From assembly GCF_038396785.1 (NCBI RefSeq), contig NZ_CP151087.1:5518001-5582000 (forward strand): a stretch of 64,000 bases of DNA, read 5' to 3'. This document shows positions 16,357-25,098 of the stretch, in pieces. The stretch's first letter is position 1. Each line of letters starts with the position of its first letter. The notes beneath the pieces are model-generated. The model worked only from the letters and a program-made list of their open reading frames with translations, was not told the origin of the DNA and did no database searches. Origin of the DNA: Sphingobacterium thalpophilum (GTDB taxonomy: Bacteria; Bacteroidota; Bacteroidia; Sphingobacteriales; Sphingobacteriaceae). The translations under genes were made by a program, and so were the position numbers.

Positions 16357-17145
16357 ATGAGGATACTCATTTTGGGATGTGGTTGGCTTGCAGAATCTTT
16401 TGCGCTACATATGAAGTATCAAGGCCATGAGGTTTGGGCTAGTACGACAACATCTGAAAAATACCATCGGTTGAATGCCGATGGTATTTTTTCATTTATT
16501 CTAGACTTTGATTATGAAAACTTTCCAGCAAGGATAGATTTACCTACTCAATTTGACTTCGTATTAAACAGTATTCCGGCAAGTCAGAAAAATAGTGTAG
16601 CGATTCTTGAAAACAGATTTTCGAATATTAAATCATTTTACAGGCACATTACTTGGAAGAAACAAGTCTTTCTGAGCTCTATTGGAATTTATCCGGATAA
16701 AGATGCTGTATTTGATGAATTCTATGCAGATACAACCGAGCTCTCATCAAAACTCTTGCTTGCTGAAGCATGCATGTTGGGATTGGCTGATACCATAATT
16801 TATCGATTAGGAGGTTTGTTTGGTAAAAACCGTGTTTTTGCCAAATATTTTTCCGAACGTATTTGTACGACGGGTGAACAGCCAGCCAATTTTGTTCATA
16901 TCGATGATGTGATCAGACTGTTAGAGGCGGCATCTTGCAATGTGCTTAAACATACTGTATACAATGTTGTTGCTCCCTTACATCCTAAAAAAAAGGACGT
17001 AATTCTAGCGTCGGCAAAAAAATATGGCTATATTTTGCCACTTGCATTCGAAGCAACGAATACGATTCAAAAAATAGTTAGGGGTGAATTACTTCAAGAG
17101 GAACTGGAATATGAATATGTCCTGCCTAATCCTTTGCAATTTTAA
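16357..17145 (+). CDS. YeeZ-like SDR (NAD(P)-binding epimerase-like protein)
   Basis: 262 residues. The N-terminus I-L-I-L-G-C-G-W-L-A is the glycine motif of an atypical SDR, followed by E-V-W-A-S-T-T-T and a short F-L-S-S-I-G-I-Y-P strand where family members carry the catalytic Ser and Tyr. The usual Y-x-x-x-K is reduced here (Y691-like Tyr is followed by no clear Lys spacing), so catalysis is uncertain. E. coli YeeZ and relatives have no firmly known substrate. It lies 15 bp after proS and is likely co-transcribed; a weak hairpin follows at 17144-17176. Confidence 0.8.
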   Translation: MRILILGCGWLAESFALHMKYQGHEVWASTTTSEKYHRLNADGIFSFILDFDYENFPARIDLPTQFDFVLNSIPASQKNSVAILENRFSNIKSFYRHITWKKQVFLSSIGIYPDKDAVFDEFYADTTELSSKLLLAEACMLGLADTIIYRLGGLFGKNRVFAKYFSERICTTGEQPANFVHIDDVIRLLEAASCNVLKHTVYNVVAPLHPKKKDVILASAKKYGYILPLAFEATNTIQKIVRGELLQEELEYEYVLPNPLQF

Positions 17146-17176
17146 TTCATTTTTATTTTAAAAAGAAAAATGAATT
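17144..17176 (+). terminator. Hairpin at the end of the proS-SDR operon
   Basis: An 11-bp perfect stem (17144-17154 with 17166-17176, AATTCAT plus T-run) whose left arm overlaps the SDR stop codon. It is all A/T-rich with no strong downstream T-run, so terminator strength is doubtful. Confidence 0.5.
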
Positions 17177-17365
17177 TGTGACTACCAAGGTGAAAAAATT
17201 AAATAATTTCATTATTTTAACATCAATTCTACTATGGGAAATTTAAGTAGGGGGTCATATTTGCGGGAATTTACCCATATCGAGAAATTTTTGCCAGATA
17301 TTGGTGTTTTCCTTTGAACAAACCGATAATAGATTAGTATTTTAACAGCATATTATAATAGAGCC

Positions 17366-18127
17366 ATGACAAATGTAGAGAGACATCAATATATCTTAAA
17401 ACAATTAAAGGAAGTCGGCGTAGTTCAGGTAATTGATCTATGTGAGGAATTGGGCGTTTCCTCTGTGACCATTCGGAAGGATTTGACCTTGTTGGAAGAT
17501 AGTGGATTGTTGTTTAGGACGCATGGCGGGGCAACACAATATAATCCTTATACGACTGATCGTACCGTATTTGAAAAAGAGAAACTTCGTTCGGATGATA
17601 AAAGCAGGATCGGGAAAAAAGCGGCTGAAATGATTGAGGAAAATGATTCCATCATTATAGCTTCAGGAACGACCATGCAGTCGCTAGCAAAGCAGATTGT
17701 TCCTAAAGGAAATATTACTGTAGTGACTTCGGCATTGAATGTTGCAATGGAATTGATCAAATATCCTTCGGTTGAAATCATGCAGATGGGGGGGACGCTT
17801 CGCAAGACCTCAACATCCGTAACGGGAAAGTATGCAGAAAATTTATTACAGGATTTTTATTGCAGTAAATTGTTTTTGGGTGTAGACGGGATTGACCTGG
17901 AGTACGGGATATCAACGTCAAGTGCGCAGGAAGCTCAATTAAATCGCATTATGATCGATACGGCTCAAAAAGTTGTCGTTCTTGCAGATTCTTCCAAATT
18001 TGGAAGAAGAAGTTTCGGACGAATTTGTGGTTTTGATAAAATTGATATATTAATTACCGATGACAAAGTAAATACAAGCTTTGTGGAATCGTTAGAAAAA
18101 GCTGGGGTAAACGTCATAGTTGTTTAA
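17366..18127 (+). CDS. DeoR/GlpR-family transcriptional regulator
   Basis: 253 residues. An N-terminal DeoR helix-turn-helix (about 1-57: R-H-Q-Y-I-L, V-S-S-V-T-I-R-K-D-L, then F-R-T-H-G-G-A) is joined to a sugar-phosphate-sensing DeoRC domain (about 75-235) with the S-G-T-T motif and F-L-G-V-D-G-I. These repressors respond to phosphorylated sugars. No sugar-metabolism operon lies beside it: proS-SDR is upstream and agmatine genes are convergent downstream, so the target is not evident from context. It is a single gene with a strong terminator. Confidence 0.93.
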   Translation: MTNVERHQYILKQLKEVGVVQVIDLCEELGVSSVTIRKDLTLLEDSGLLFRTHGGATQYNPYTTDRTVFEKEKLRSDDKSRIGKKAAEMIEENDSIIIASGTTMQSLAKQIVPKGNITVVTSALNVAMELIKYPSVEIMQMGGTLRKTSTSVTGKYAENLLQDFYCSKLFLGVDGIDLEYGISTSSAQEAQLNRIMIDTAQKVVVLADSSKFGRRSFGRICGFDKIDILITDDKVNTSFVESLEKAGVNVIVV

Positions 18128-18174
18128 CACAGTTTAACAAAAAAAACTCAAAACTATGCTCGACTTTTTATCAT

Positions 18175-18220
18175 AAAAAATGTCCCCAAAAGAGTGTTTA
18201 ACTTTTTGGGGACATTTTTT
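18175..18220. terminator. Bidirectional intrinsic terminator
   Basis: A 17-bp stem (18175-18191 with 18204-18220, core TGTCCCC/GGGGACA) has A6 on the left and T6 on the right. It lies between the convergent deoR-type gene and aguA. Confidence 0.92.
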
Positions 18221-18235
18221 CTATGGATAATTTTT

Positions 18236-19312
18236 TTAGCTCAGTGCCGGCTCCTGCTGGCTTAAACAGTGGAAACTTCCCAGCCCCCAAATAATGTCAA
18301 CGGAATTTATACCGATGACTTTACGTGTAGGGAAACAGCCTTGGATAATATCCAGTGCTCTTTGGTCATTTTTATCGTTGAAGATCGGTACAACAACGAT
18401 ATCGTTTGCAATGTAGAAATTAGCATAAGAAGCAGGCAATCTTGTTTCGTCATAGATGACCGGTGCTGGCATTGGGAGCTCAACGATATGCAGTGGCTCT
18501 CCATTTAAGAGCCTAAATGAACGAAGTGTTGCTAGATTTTCTTGAAGTATCTCGTAGTTTTCATCCCTTGGATCTTCCTCGACAACTGTTAAAACGGTGT
18601 TTTCGTTGACGAAACGTGTAATATCGTCAATGTGTCCATCTGTATCGTCTCCAACGATACCGTCTCCAAGCCATAAAACCTGTTCCTGACCGTAAAATTC
18701 TTTTAAATAAGTTTCTATCTGCTCTTTTGTCAGGTGTGGATTTCGGTTTTTATTCAATAGACAAGCCGTTGTTGTCATGATTGTTCCTGCGCCATTAAAC
18801 TCAACTGAACCGCCTTCCATGACGATATCAGGGACAAATAGAGGAAGGTTGAATGTTGTGGCAATACGTGTCGGAACAATATCGTCCAGGTCGAAAGGAG
18901 GGTATTTTCCACCCCAGGCATTATAGCCCCAGTCGACTACTGCTTTTTGATTTGTTGCTTGGTTAATAATAAAAGCGGGACCGTGGTCTCTACACCAAGC
19001 ATCGTTAGTCGGATTAAAGTAGAATTCGATATTGCTAAAATCTGTTGTCACTTCTTTGAGTGCGGTAATAGCAAAATTTTGCATTTCCTCATTAGCGACG
19101 TTAATCCTTACTTTTTGCCCTGCTGCTACGGCTTTAATAAATTCGCAATAAGGTTTGTATATTGTTTCGATCTTCCCGGGCCAAGATTCCTCTTTATGTG
19201 GCCAGCTCAACCATAAGGCTTCTTGCTTTGCCCATTCTGCAGGAAAAGAGAAGCCCTGTTGTTTTGGGGAATTGTCAAAATAGTCCAGGGTGAATGTTTT
19301 TTTTTGTTCCAT
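18236..19312 (-). CDS. aguA: Agmatine deiminase
   Basis: 358 residues, the normal length for agmatine deiminase (peptidyl-arginine-deiminase-like fold), which converts agmatine to N-carbamoylputrescine and ammonia in the cytoplasm. Signatures: W-P-H near the N-terminus, W-C-R-D-H-G-P-A, E-G-G-S-V-E-F-N-G, W-L-G-D-G-I-x-x-D-D-T-D-G-H-I-D-D, and the nucleophilic Cys in G-S-F-H-C-L-S-Q-Q near residue 350. The next enzyme of the pathway, AguB, is encoded just upstream on the same strand, but a terminator hairpin stands between them. Confidence 0.97.
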   Translation of the reverse strand: MEQKKTFTLDYFDNSPKQQGFSFPAEWAKQEALWLSWPHKEESWPGKIETIYKPYCEFIKAVAAGQKVRINVANEEMQNFAITALKEVTTDFSNIEFYFNPTNDAWCRDHGPAFIINQATNQKAVVDWGYNAWGGKYPPFDLDDIVPTRIATTFNLPLFVPDIVMEGGSVEFNGAGTIMTTTACLLNKNRNPHLTKEQIETYLKEFYGQEQVLWLGDGIVGDDTDGHIDDITRFVNENTVLTVVEEDPRDENYEILQENLATLRSFRLLNGEPLHIVELPMPAPVIYDETRLPASYANFYIANDIVVVPIFNDKNDQRALDIIQGCFPTRKVIGINSVDIIWGLGSFHCLSQQEPALS

Positions 19313-19335
19313 ACTTATTTTAGCGGGATTAAAAA

Positions 19336-19388
19336 AGCCATTTCAGTTTGTTTCAGCACAGTGGTATGCCTTCGAAACTGAAATGGCT
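19336..19388 (-). terminator. Terminator-like hairpin between aguB and aguA
   Basis: On the minus strand a 14-bp perfect stem (19375-19388 with 19336-19349, AGCCATTTCAGTTT) with a 25-nt loop is followed directly by six T residues. It should reduce read-through from aguB into aguA or act as an mRNA-processing or stability element. Confidence 0.75.
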
Positions 19389-19401
19389 AGCATATCCAAT
19401 A

Positions 19402-20277
19402 TTAGTCTTCGTCAATAAAACGTTTGGTGATCGGCGCGTATGTTTCGATTCTTCGGTCTCTCAAAAATGGCCAATGTTTTCTGAAATAGTCCGATTCATT
19501 TAAATCTAGTTCGACGACCTCAATTTCTTCTTTGTCATGTGAAGCAAGGTAGAGTAATTTACCTTGTCCATTCGTCACGAAGCTTCCACCCCAGAATTTC
19601 ATTGCACCATTTTGTTCAAATCCCACACGGTTAACGGATACAACAGGAACGCCGTTTGCAACGGCATGGGAGCGTTGTATTGTTTGCCATGCATTATATT
19701 GATCTTTGTTGGTTTCTTCATCTTGGTCTGTTGCCCATCCGATAGCAGTAGGATAGAATAAAATTTCGGCACCCATCAATGCGGTAATTCGAGATGCTTC
19801 CGGATACCATTGATCCCAGCAAATTAAGATGCCTATTTTTCCAAATTTTGTTTTGAATACTTTGTAGCCTAAATCGCCTGGTGTAAAATAGAATTTTTCG
19901 TAAAACGCAGGGTCATCTGGAATATGCATTTTGCGATATTTTCCTAAATAGGAACCGTCTGCATCCAATACAGCGGTTGTATTATGGTACAGTCCTTCTG
20001 CTCTTTTTTCAAATAATGAAGCGATAATGACGACACCTGCTTCTTTAGCAACAGCCGATAGGGCGTCCGTTGATGGACCCGGAATAGCTTCAGCCAGTGC
20101 GAAATTGTCATAATCTTCCACATCGCAGAAATATAAAGAGGTAAATAGTTCTTGCAGACACACAATTTGCGCACCTTTTGCAGCGGCTTCTTTTACTTTA
20201 GCGATAGCTTTTTCGAGATTCTCTTGTTTGCTTGCGGTACAGCTCATCTGTACAACTCCAACTTTTACTTTGCTCAT
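19402..20277 (-). CDS. aguB: N-carbamoylputrescine amidase (nitrilase family)
   Basis: 291 residues, full length. It hydrolyses N-carbamoylputrescine to putrescine, CO2 and ammonia. The nitrilase catalytic triad is visible: Glu in L-Q-E-L-F (near 43), Lys in Y-R-K-M-H-I-P (near 115) and Cys in I-L-I-C-W-D-Q-W-Y-P-E (near 150). The W-D-Q-W-Y-P and R-R-I-E-T-Y segments are typical of the AguB subfamily rather than generic nitrilases. With aguA it supplies an arginine-decarboxylase-dependent route to putrescine. A TATCTTTG box (20304-20311, minus strand) lies upstream but has no matching -33 TTG. Confidence 0.95.
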   Translation of the reverse strand: MSKVKVGVVQMSCTASKQENLEKAIAKVKEAAAKGAQIVCLQELFTSLYFCDVEDYDNFALAEAIPGPSTDALSAVAKEAGVVIIASLFEKRAEGLYHNTTAVLDADGSYLGKYRKMHIPDDPAFYEKFYFTPGDLGYKVFKTKFGKIGILICWDQWYPEASRITALMGAEILFYPTAIGWATDQDEETNKDQYNAWQTIQRSHAVANGVPVVSVNRVGFEQNGAMKFWGGSFVTNGQGKLLYLASHDKEEIEVVELDLNESDYFRKHWPFLRDRRIETYAPITKRFIDED

Positions 20278-20347
20278 TCTTTAATGCTTATTTTAATACA
20301 GCACAAAGATACTATTCTTAATTTGGATTTGGTCGGTAGGAAAAACA

Positions 20348-20370
20348 AAAAGAGCTCTTAGAGCTCTTTT
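20348..20370 (-). terminator. Compact terminator with the rpoN stop codon in its loop
   Basis: A 10-bp stem (20348-20357 with 20361-20370, AAAAGAGCTC) encloses the 3-nt TTA that is the rpoN stop codon. It could act in both directions. Confidence 0.8.
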
Positions 20371-21824
20371 CGTAATCTTGCTACCGGAATGTTCAATGCT
20401 TCCCGATATTTTGCAACCGTTCGCCGCGCAATATTGTAGCCTTTTTCTTTGAGAATCTCAGTGAGTTTCTCGTCAGCCAAGGGTTTCCGTTTATTTTCTT
20501 TTGCGATGCACTCCTCCAATATTTTCTTAACCTCTTTATTGGATACTTCTTCACCAGAATCCGTTTGAATAGCTTCAGAGAAAAACGATTTTAAGAGAAA
20601 TGTTCCAAATTCTGTTTGTACGTATTTTGAATTTGCTACCCGCGACACAGTTGATATATCCATATCGATTTTGTCGGCGATGTCTTTTAATATCATTGGT
20701 TTTAGCTTACGATCATCACCTGTGAGGAAATAATCATATTGGTATTCCATGATTGCATTCATTGTTTTTAGTAGGGTTTGTTGACGCTGTTTTATTGCAT
20801 CAATAAACCATTTGGCTGAGTCAAGTTTTTGTTTGACAAATTGCACAGCCTCTTTCATTTTTTTATCCTTTTGATCCGATTTCTCGTAATGTTCAAACAT
20901 GTGTTGATAATCACGACTTATGCGGAGCTCAGGTGCATTTCGGCCATTTAAAGTCAAATGCAGTGTTCCATCATTATTGCTGATATGGAAATCCGGGATA
21001 ATATGTAGTTGCTTGCCTGCTACTGCGCCAGAATCTCCTGGTTTTGGATTAAGTTTTAGAATTTCGTTGACTACGTTTTTTAAATCTTCTGATGAAACGC
21101 CTAAAGATTTTTCTAATTTATCATAATGCTTTTTAGTGAATTCTTCCAGGTAATTCGCTACGACTTTAATAGCGAGTTTGATTGTGGGATTTTGTGTGTC
21201 CTTTTTTTGTAATTGGATCAATAGGCACTCTTGCAGATCTCGTGCTCCAATTCCTGCAGGCTCAAAATCTTGAATTACCTTTAGCATATCCAATACTTCC
21301 TGTTCATCGGTCATTACATTTTGGCCAAAAGCGAGGTCGTCGACAAGATTGATGATGGGCCGGCGTAAATAGCCGTCATCGTCCAGACTGCCAATAATTT
21401 GCTGGCCAATTAAAAAGTGCTTGTCATCTAAAGCTAAAAGGTCTAATTGTTGTTGTAACTGCTCATAAAAGGATTGCTGAATTGCAACAGGCATTTCTTT
21501 TCGGTCGTCATCGTCATCTCCGTAGTCATAGCCATTGCCATAATCTTTGAAATCATCTTCCTGGATATAGTCTTCTAAACTAAAGTCTTCTGAGTCGAAT
21601 CCGTCTTCATTGTCAAAGTTGTCATCTGGATCTTTATCGGGGTATTCTTCTATAGGATCGGTCATATTAGTCAAGCTACCATCTTCTAACGCAGGGTTTT
21701 CTTCTAATTCTTCCTTGATTCTCGCATCTAATGAAACAGTCGGAACCTGCAACAATTTTATAAATTGTATTTGCTGCGGGGACAATTTCTGTAATAGCTT
21801 TTGTTGTAATGTTTGTTTTAACAT
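20358..21824 (-). CDS. rpoN: RNA polymerase sigma-54 factor
   Basis: 488 residues. Region I is the Gln/Leu-rich start (L-Q-Q-K-L-L-Q-K-L-S-P-Q-Q-I-Q-F-I-K-L-L-Q), which contacts activators; region II is the long acidic stretch at about 45-105; region III contains the core-binding domain (about 120-320), the HTH (D-I-S-T-V-S-R-V-A-N-S-K-Y-V-Q-T) and the RpoN box A-R-R-T-V-A-K-Y-R-E near residue 470. It directs transcription from -24/-12 promoters with bEBP activators. The usual companion genes (hpf, rapZ) are absent and no activator gene lies in this window. The second residue-by-residue N-terminus is well conserved, supporting the ATG chosen. Confidence 0.98.
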   Translation of the reverse strand: MLKQTLQQKLLQKLSPQQIQFIKLLQVPTVSLDARIKEELEENPALEDGSLTNMTDPIEEYPDKDPDDNFDNEDGFDSEDFSLEDYIQEDDFKDYGNGYDYGDDDDDRKEMPVAIQQSFYEQLQQQLDLLALDDKHFLIGQQIIGSLDDDGYLRRPIINLVDDLAFGQNVMTDEQEVLDMLKVIQDFEPAGIGARDLQECLLIQLQKKDTQNPTIKLAIKVVANYLEEFTKKHYDKLEKSLGVSSEDLKNVVNEILKLNPKPGDSGAVAGKQLHIIPDFHISNNDGTLHLTLNGRNAPELRISRDYQHMFEHYEKSDQKDKKMKEAVQFVKQKLDSAKWFIDAIKQRQQTLLKTMNAIMEYQYDYFLTGDDRKLKPMILKDIADKIDMDISTVSRVANSKYVQTEFGTFLLKSFFSEAIQTDSGEEVSNKEVKKILEECIAKENKRKPLADEKLTEILKEKGYNIARRTVAKYREALNIPVARLRKEL

Positions 21825-22207
21825 GCTAATAGTTGACTTTTTTACATCTAAATTTAAACAAATATCATTATTATTTTAAAATAAAATCGATAATAAATAA
21901 AAAATGGGTATAATATTTGTGGAACGCGGGAAAAAGTTGCAAAGAAATTTGAGACTAGGCCTTTTTCTACCTATAGGTCTTTTGTTGTTTAATCGTGGCT
22001 GTAATTTCCAAAATCCACCCTTTCGAATTATGTCGTATTTTACAGTTGTTTGGCAGGTGTTTTTTATTGTTAAAAAATGTAAATAGTTGATTACAGCGAT
22101 TTATTTAGTTGTATATTTAGCCCCTGAAAATAGATAAAAAGGCATATTGGACAGGTGTAAAACCTTTTGCTGGTCGGATGTGTTGAATATAAGATAAATT
22201 TCCATTT
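21825..22207. other. Intergenic region between rpoN and the class A PBP gene
   Basis: 383 bp between divergent genes. It should hold both promoters. Seen: a 10-bp palindrome ACCTATAGGT at 21969-21978 and a TATATTTA box near 22111-22118 that could be the PBP -7 element (one base off consensus). A 60-codon open frame at 21904-22086 has no recognisable features and is not called. Confidence 0.5.
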
Positions 22208-24604
22208 ATGTTTAAACGTATTAAGAATAGGATTCTTCGTTATCTTGTTATAGCAGTATATTTTATCATTATATTGGTGTGTGCTATACAATTGAATTTT
22301 TTGTGGCTCTTTGGTTATTCTCCAACAAAAAAGGATATCGTTATGCCTAGTGTTAATATTTCTACGGAATTATACACGGCAGATAGTGTTTTAATTGGAC
22401 GGTATTTCGACGAGGACAGAAATCCAATTCCATTTGATAGTATTCCGAAGTCTGTTACTAATGCGTTGATTGCAACTGAGGATGTTCGTTTTTATAGCCA
22501 TAATGGTGTTGATTTTTTTGGTCTAGGATCAGGTATTATCTCTACATTAAAAGGGGATAAACGAGGCGCGAGTACAATTACGCAACAGTTAGCTAAAAAT
22601 CTTTATCGTACTCGTTATAATAAGGCCGGTGGATTGTTGACGCGTCTTCCCGTGGCGGGTCTAGTGATCACGAAGTTTAAGGAGTGGATGACGGCTTATA
22701 AATTGGAGCAACGTTATTCCAAAAATCAGATATTGGAGATGTATTTAAATACAGTATCCTTCAGTAATAATGCCTATGGGATTGAGACTGCTGCAAAGCG
22801 CTATTTTTCGAAAGGAGCGAATCAATTGAATCAGACCGAAGCTGCTGTTTTGATTGGCATGTTAAAAGGTACGACTTTATATAATCCTATTCGTAATCCC
22901 GAAAATGCTTTTGTGCGAAAAAACACCGTTTTAAGTCAAATGTATAAAGGTGGTTTTCTGAAAAAAGAAGAGTATGATAAACTGGTTAAGGAGAAGATTG
23001 TTTTGAATACAAATAGTCAAGATCTTAATGCGGGTGGAGATTCTTACTTACGTGCTGCAGTAGCTAAATGGTTGGAAAAATGGTCTGAGGATAACAATTA
23101 TGATATCTATACAGACGGTTTGAAAATTTACACGACGATAAATTCTAAACTTCAAAAGCATGCTGAAGAGGCTGTGGCGAAACAAATGATTGAATTACAG
23201 CAACGTCTAAATAACACCTGGGAGGGCCAGGAGCCTTGGCGTGATTTATCAGGTAAGGTTATACCCAACTTCTTGGATAATTTGGCAAAGAAAACTCCTT
23301 ATTATGCTTTTTTGAGTAAAAAATATGCAAATACCCCTGATAGCATCAATTACTTCCTAAATAAAAAGAAGAAGATCGAAGTTTATAATTGGAAGGATGG
23401 TGGTAAGATCCAAAAGGATATGTCTACAATGGATTCTTTGAAATATTATGCCATGATGTTAAATGCAGGCATGATGTCTATGGATCCGTACTCGGGTGAA
23501 ATTAAAGCATGGGTGGGTGGGATCAACCACCAATATTTTAAGTATGATCACGTGATGCAGGCGAAGCGACAAGCGGGGTCTACATTTAAACCTTTTGTAT
23601 ACTTGGCTGCTTTGGAGTCAGGGATGTCTCCGTGTGATAAGATTACGGATAAACCTGTTACGATCAAGATTGATAAAGGAGATTCTGTTGAGGTTTGGGA
23701 GCCTAAAAATGCAGATTGGAATTTTTCCTATCGTGAAATGTCGTTGCGTCATGCGATGGCGCGTTCCATTAATTCGGTTACGGTTCAGTTAACTGATATG
23801 GTTACGCCCGCGAAAGTTGTTGATGCGGCACATCGTTGTGGTATTACAAGTAAATTAAATCCTGTTGCCTCTGTGGGGTTAGGACCTAATGATGTTTCTG
23901 TTTTTGAAATGGTGAATGGGTACTCGACGATGATGAATCACGGTGAGCGTGTCTCACCTTTATTGGTGTCTAAGATCGAGGATCATGATGGTAATGTTAT
24001 TGCCACTTTTCAGGCGGAGCGTAAACAAGTGGTGGATAAACAAGATGCCTGGTTGATGACGTATATGCTGCGGGGTGGTATGGAAGAACCTGGAGGTACA
24101 TCTCAGGGATTGTGGGAATGGGATTTATTTGATAAGGAAAATGAAATCGGAGGAAAGACAGGTACTTCTTCCGAATATGTAGATGGTTGGTATATGGGAG
24201 TGACTAAAGATTTGGTGACAGGTGTTTGGGTTGGCTGTGACGAACGGAGTATTCACTTTAAAAATTCTCATTCGGGAGAAGGTTCTCGTACAGCATTACC
24301 AATATTTGGGGTGTATATGGAGTCTGTTTATAAAGACAAACAATTGGGATATACGCAAGGTAAGTTTCCTAGTCCTACTGTTGAAATTACGAAATCTTAC
24401 AAATGCGAAACTCCGCGTTATAGTGATCCGGAACCAGAGCAAAGTGATTCGACACAAGTAGAAGAGCCCGCTGATGAAGGATTTATCGGGCCTGAGGAAG
24501 AGGGAACGGAGCATCCTGTTGAGCGTAATCATACTGAAGGTGCTGATAGCGGAACGAGTAGCGTGGGGTCATCCTCGTTGGAGGAGCTTGGTAGTCAAAA
24601 CTGA
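22208..24604 (+). CDS. Class A penicillin-binding protein (PBP1A-like)
   Basis: 798 residues. One N-terminal membrane anchor (about 13-36), a GT51 glycosyltransferase domain (about 70-250: A-T-E-D-V-R-F-Y-S-H-N-G, R-G-A-S-T-I-T-Q-Q-L-A-K-N, K-I/E-x-x-L-E-x-Y-L-N-T-V) and a transpeptidase domain (about 400-700) with S-T-F-K (SxxK), S-I-N (SxN) and G-G-K-T-G-T (KTG). It polymerises and crosslinks peptidoglycan in the periplasm. The C-terminal 60 residues are a Glu/Ser/Pro-rich disordered tail. All catalytic motifs are intact. The gene stands alone with a terminator downstream. Confidence 0.96.
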   Translation: MFKRIKNRILRYLVIAVYFIIILVCAIQLNFLWLFGYSPTKKDIVMPSVNISTELYTADSVLIGRYFDEDRNPIPFDSIPKSVTNALIATEDVRFYSHNGVDFFGLGSGIISTLKGDKRGASTITQQLAKNLYRTRYNKAGGLLTRLPVAGLVITKFKEWMTAYKLEQRYSKNQILEMYLNTVSFSNNAYGIETAAKRYFSKGANQLNQTEAAVLIGMLKGTTLYNPIRNPENAFVRKNTVLSQMYKGGFLKKEEYDKLVKEKIVLNTNSQDLNAGGDSYLRAAVAKWLEKWSEDNNYDIYTDGLKIYTTINSKLQKHAEEAVAKQMIELQQRLNNTWEGQEPWRDLSGKVIPNFLDNLAKKTPYYAFLSKKYANTPDSINYFLNKKKKIEVYNWKDGGKIQKDMSTMDSLKYYAMMLNAGMMSMDPYSGEIKAWVGGINHQYFKYDHVMQAKRQAGSTFKPFVYLAALESGMSPCDKITDKPVTIKIDKGDSVEVWEPKNADWNFSYREMSLRHAMARSINSVTVQLTDMVTPAKVVDAAHRCGITSKLNPVASVGLGPNDVSVFEMVNGYSTMMNHGERVSPLLVSKIEDHDGNVIATFQAERKQVVDKQDAWLMTYMLRGGMEEPGGTSQGLWEWDLFDKENEIGGKTGTSSEYVDGWYMGVTKDLVTGVWVGCDERSIHFKNSHSGEGSRTALPIFGVYMESVYKDKQLGYTQGKFPSPTVEITKSYKCETPRYSDPEPEQSDSTQVEEPADEGFIGPEEEGTEHPVERNHTEGADSGTSSVGSSSLEELGSQN

Positions 24605-24638
24605 TAATAGTTAAAGATATATCTAAAAAATAAAGATG

Positions 24639-24668
24639 GCCGCCTAGTTTAACTAAGGTGGCTTTTTT
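24639..24668. terminator. Intrinsic terminator after the PBP gene
   Basis: An 11-bp stem with one bulge and one G-T pair (24639-24649 with 24651-24662, core GCCGCCT) is followed by seven T residues. It lies 34 bp after the PBP stop and 4 bp before the stop of the convergent GIY-YIG-like gene. Confidence 0.85.
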
Positions 24669-24672
24669 TATG

Positions 24673-24996
24673 CTAGGCTGCGTGGTTGGAATCTCTCTTG
24701 GTGAACGTTTGGTGTTGCTGAGGGAAAAGATTATTCCAATTAGGATTATATTTACGGATGAGCCTTTCGACTTGCATGGTTGTAAAATGTTGCAGTTCAC
24801 TTATTCTCTTATTGGCGGTCTCCGAATTTGTGAAAGATTCTGTGTAGATTATTCGATTTAAGCTAGGGCCCTGGTTGAAAATAAAATTATTGGACTGCTG
24901 TAGTTCCATTACTGTACTAAAGATGTTGGAACTGAGACCGATTTTAAAGTGTTTCCGATTGTTGTCAGTTGATATATATACAATAAAATTGTTCAT
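24673..24996 (-). CDS. GIY-YIG-like protein (UPF0213 type)
   Basis: 107 residues. The pattern of a GIY-YIG domain is visible: the GIY strand as I-V-Y-I, the YIG element as F-K-I-G-L, and a C-terminal helix N-K-R-I-S-E-L-Q-H-F-T-T-M-Q-V-E-R-L-I followed by N-P-N-W, which matches the family's R-E-x-x-L-K...K...L-I-x-x-x-N-P-x-W. The catalytic Glu may be retained in I-S-E-L, but the GIY Tyr/Arg set is degenerate, so nuclease activity is doubtful. It is divergent from the XRE-S24 repressor with only 102 bp between start codons, implying shared control. Two other open frames that overlap it are shadows. Confidence 0.7.
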   Translation of the reverse strand: MNNFIVYISTDNNRKHFKIGLSSNIFSTVMELQQSNNFIFNQGPSLNRIIYTESFTNSETANKRISELQHFTTMQVERLIRKYNPNWNNLFPQQHQTFTKRDSNHAA

Positions 24997-25030
24997 AATG
25001 CTAAATTATTTGGACGTTTAAAATATATTT

Positions 25031-25068
25031 ACTAATTTTATTGGCACAATATTACTAATAAAATTAGT
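25031..25068. promoter_or_regulatory. Inverted-repeat operator candidate between divergent genes
   Basis: ACTAATTTTATT (25031-25042) and its exact reverse complement AATAAAATTAGT (25057-25068) are separated by 14 nt. The motif TTACTAAT also occurs twice as a direct repeat in this stretch. It lies between the GIY-YIG-like gene and the XRE-S24 repressor gene, where a repressor dimer would control both. Confidence 0.55.
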
Positions 25069-25098
25069 TTTTGCAAAATATTTTTTTGAAAAAATAAT

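Noticed and set aside
21904..22086. 60-codon open frame between rpoN and the PBP gene
   Set aside because: No family, no promoter box in front and hydrophobic-basic composition typical of AT-rich intergenic DNA.
24658..24861. Plus-strand frame over the GIY-YIG-like gene
   Set aside because: The minus frame carries a recognisable family pattern, while this one starts inside the PBP terminator T-run.
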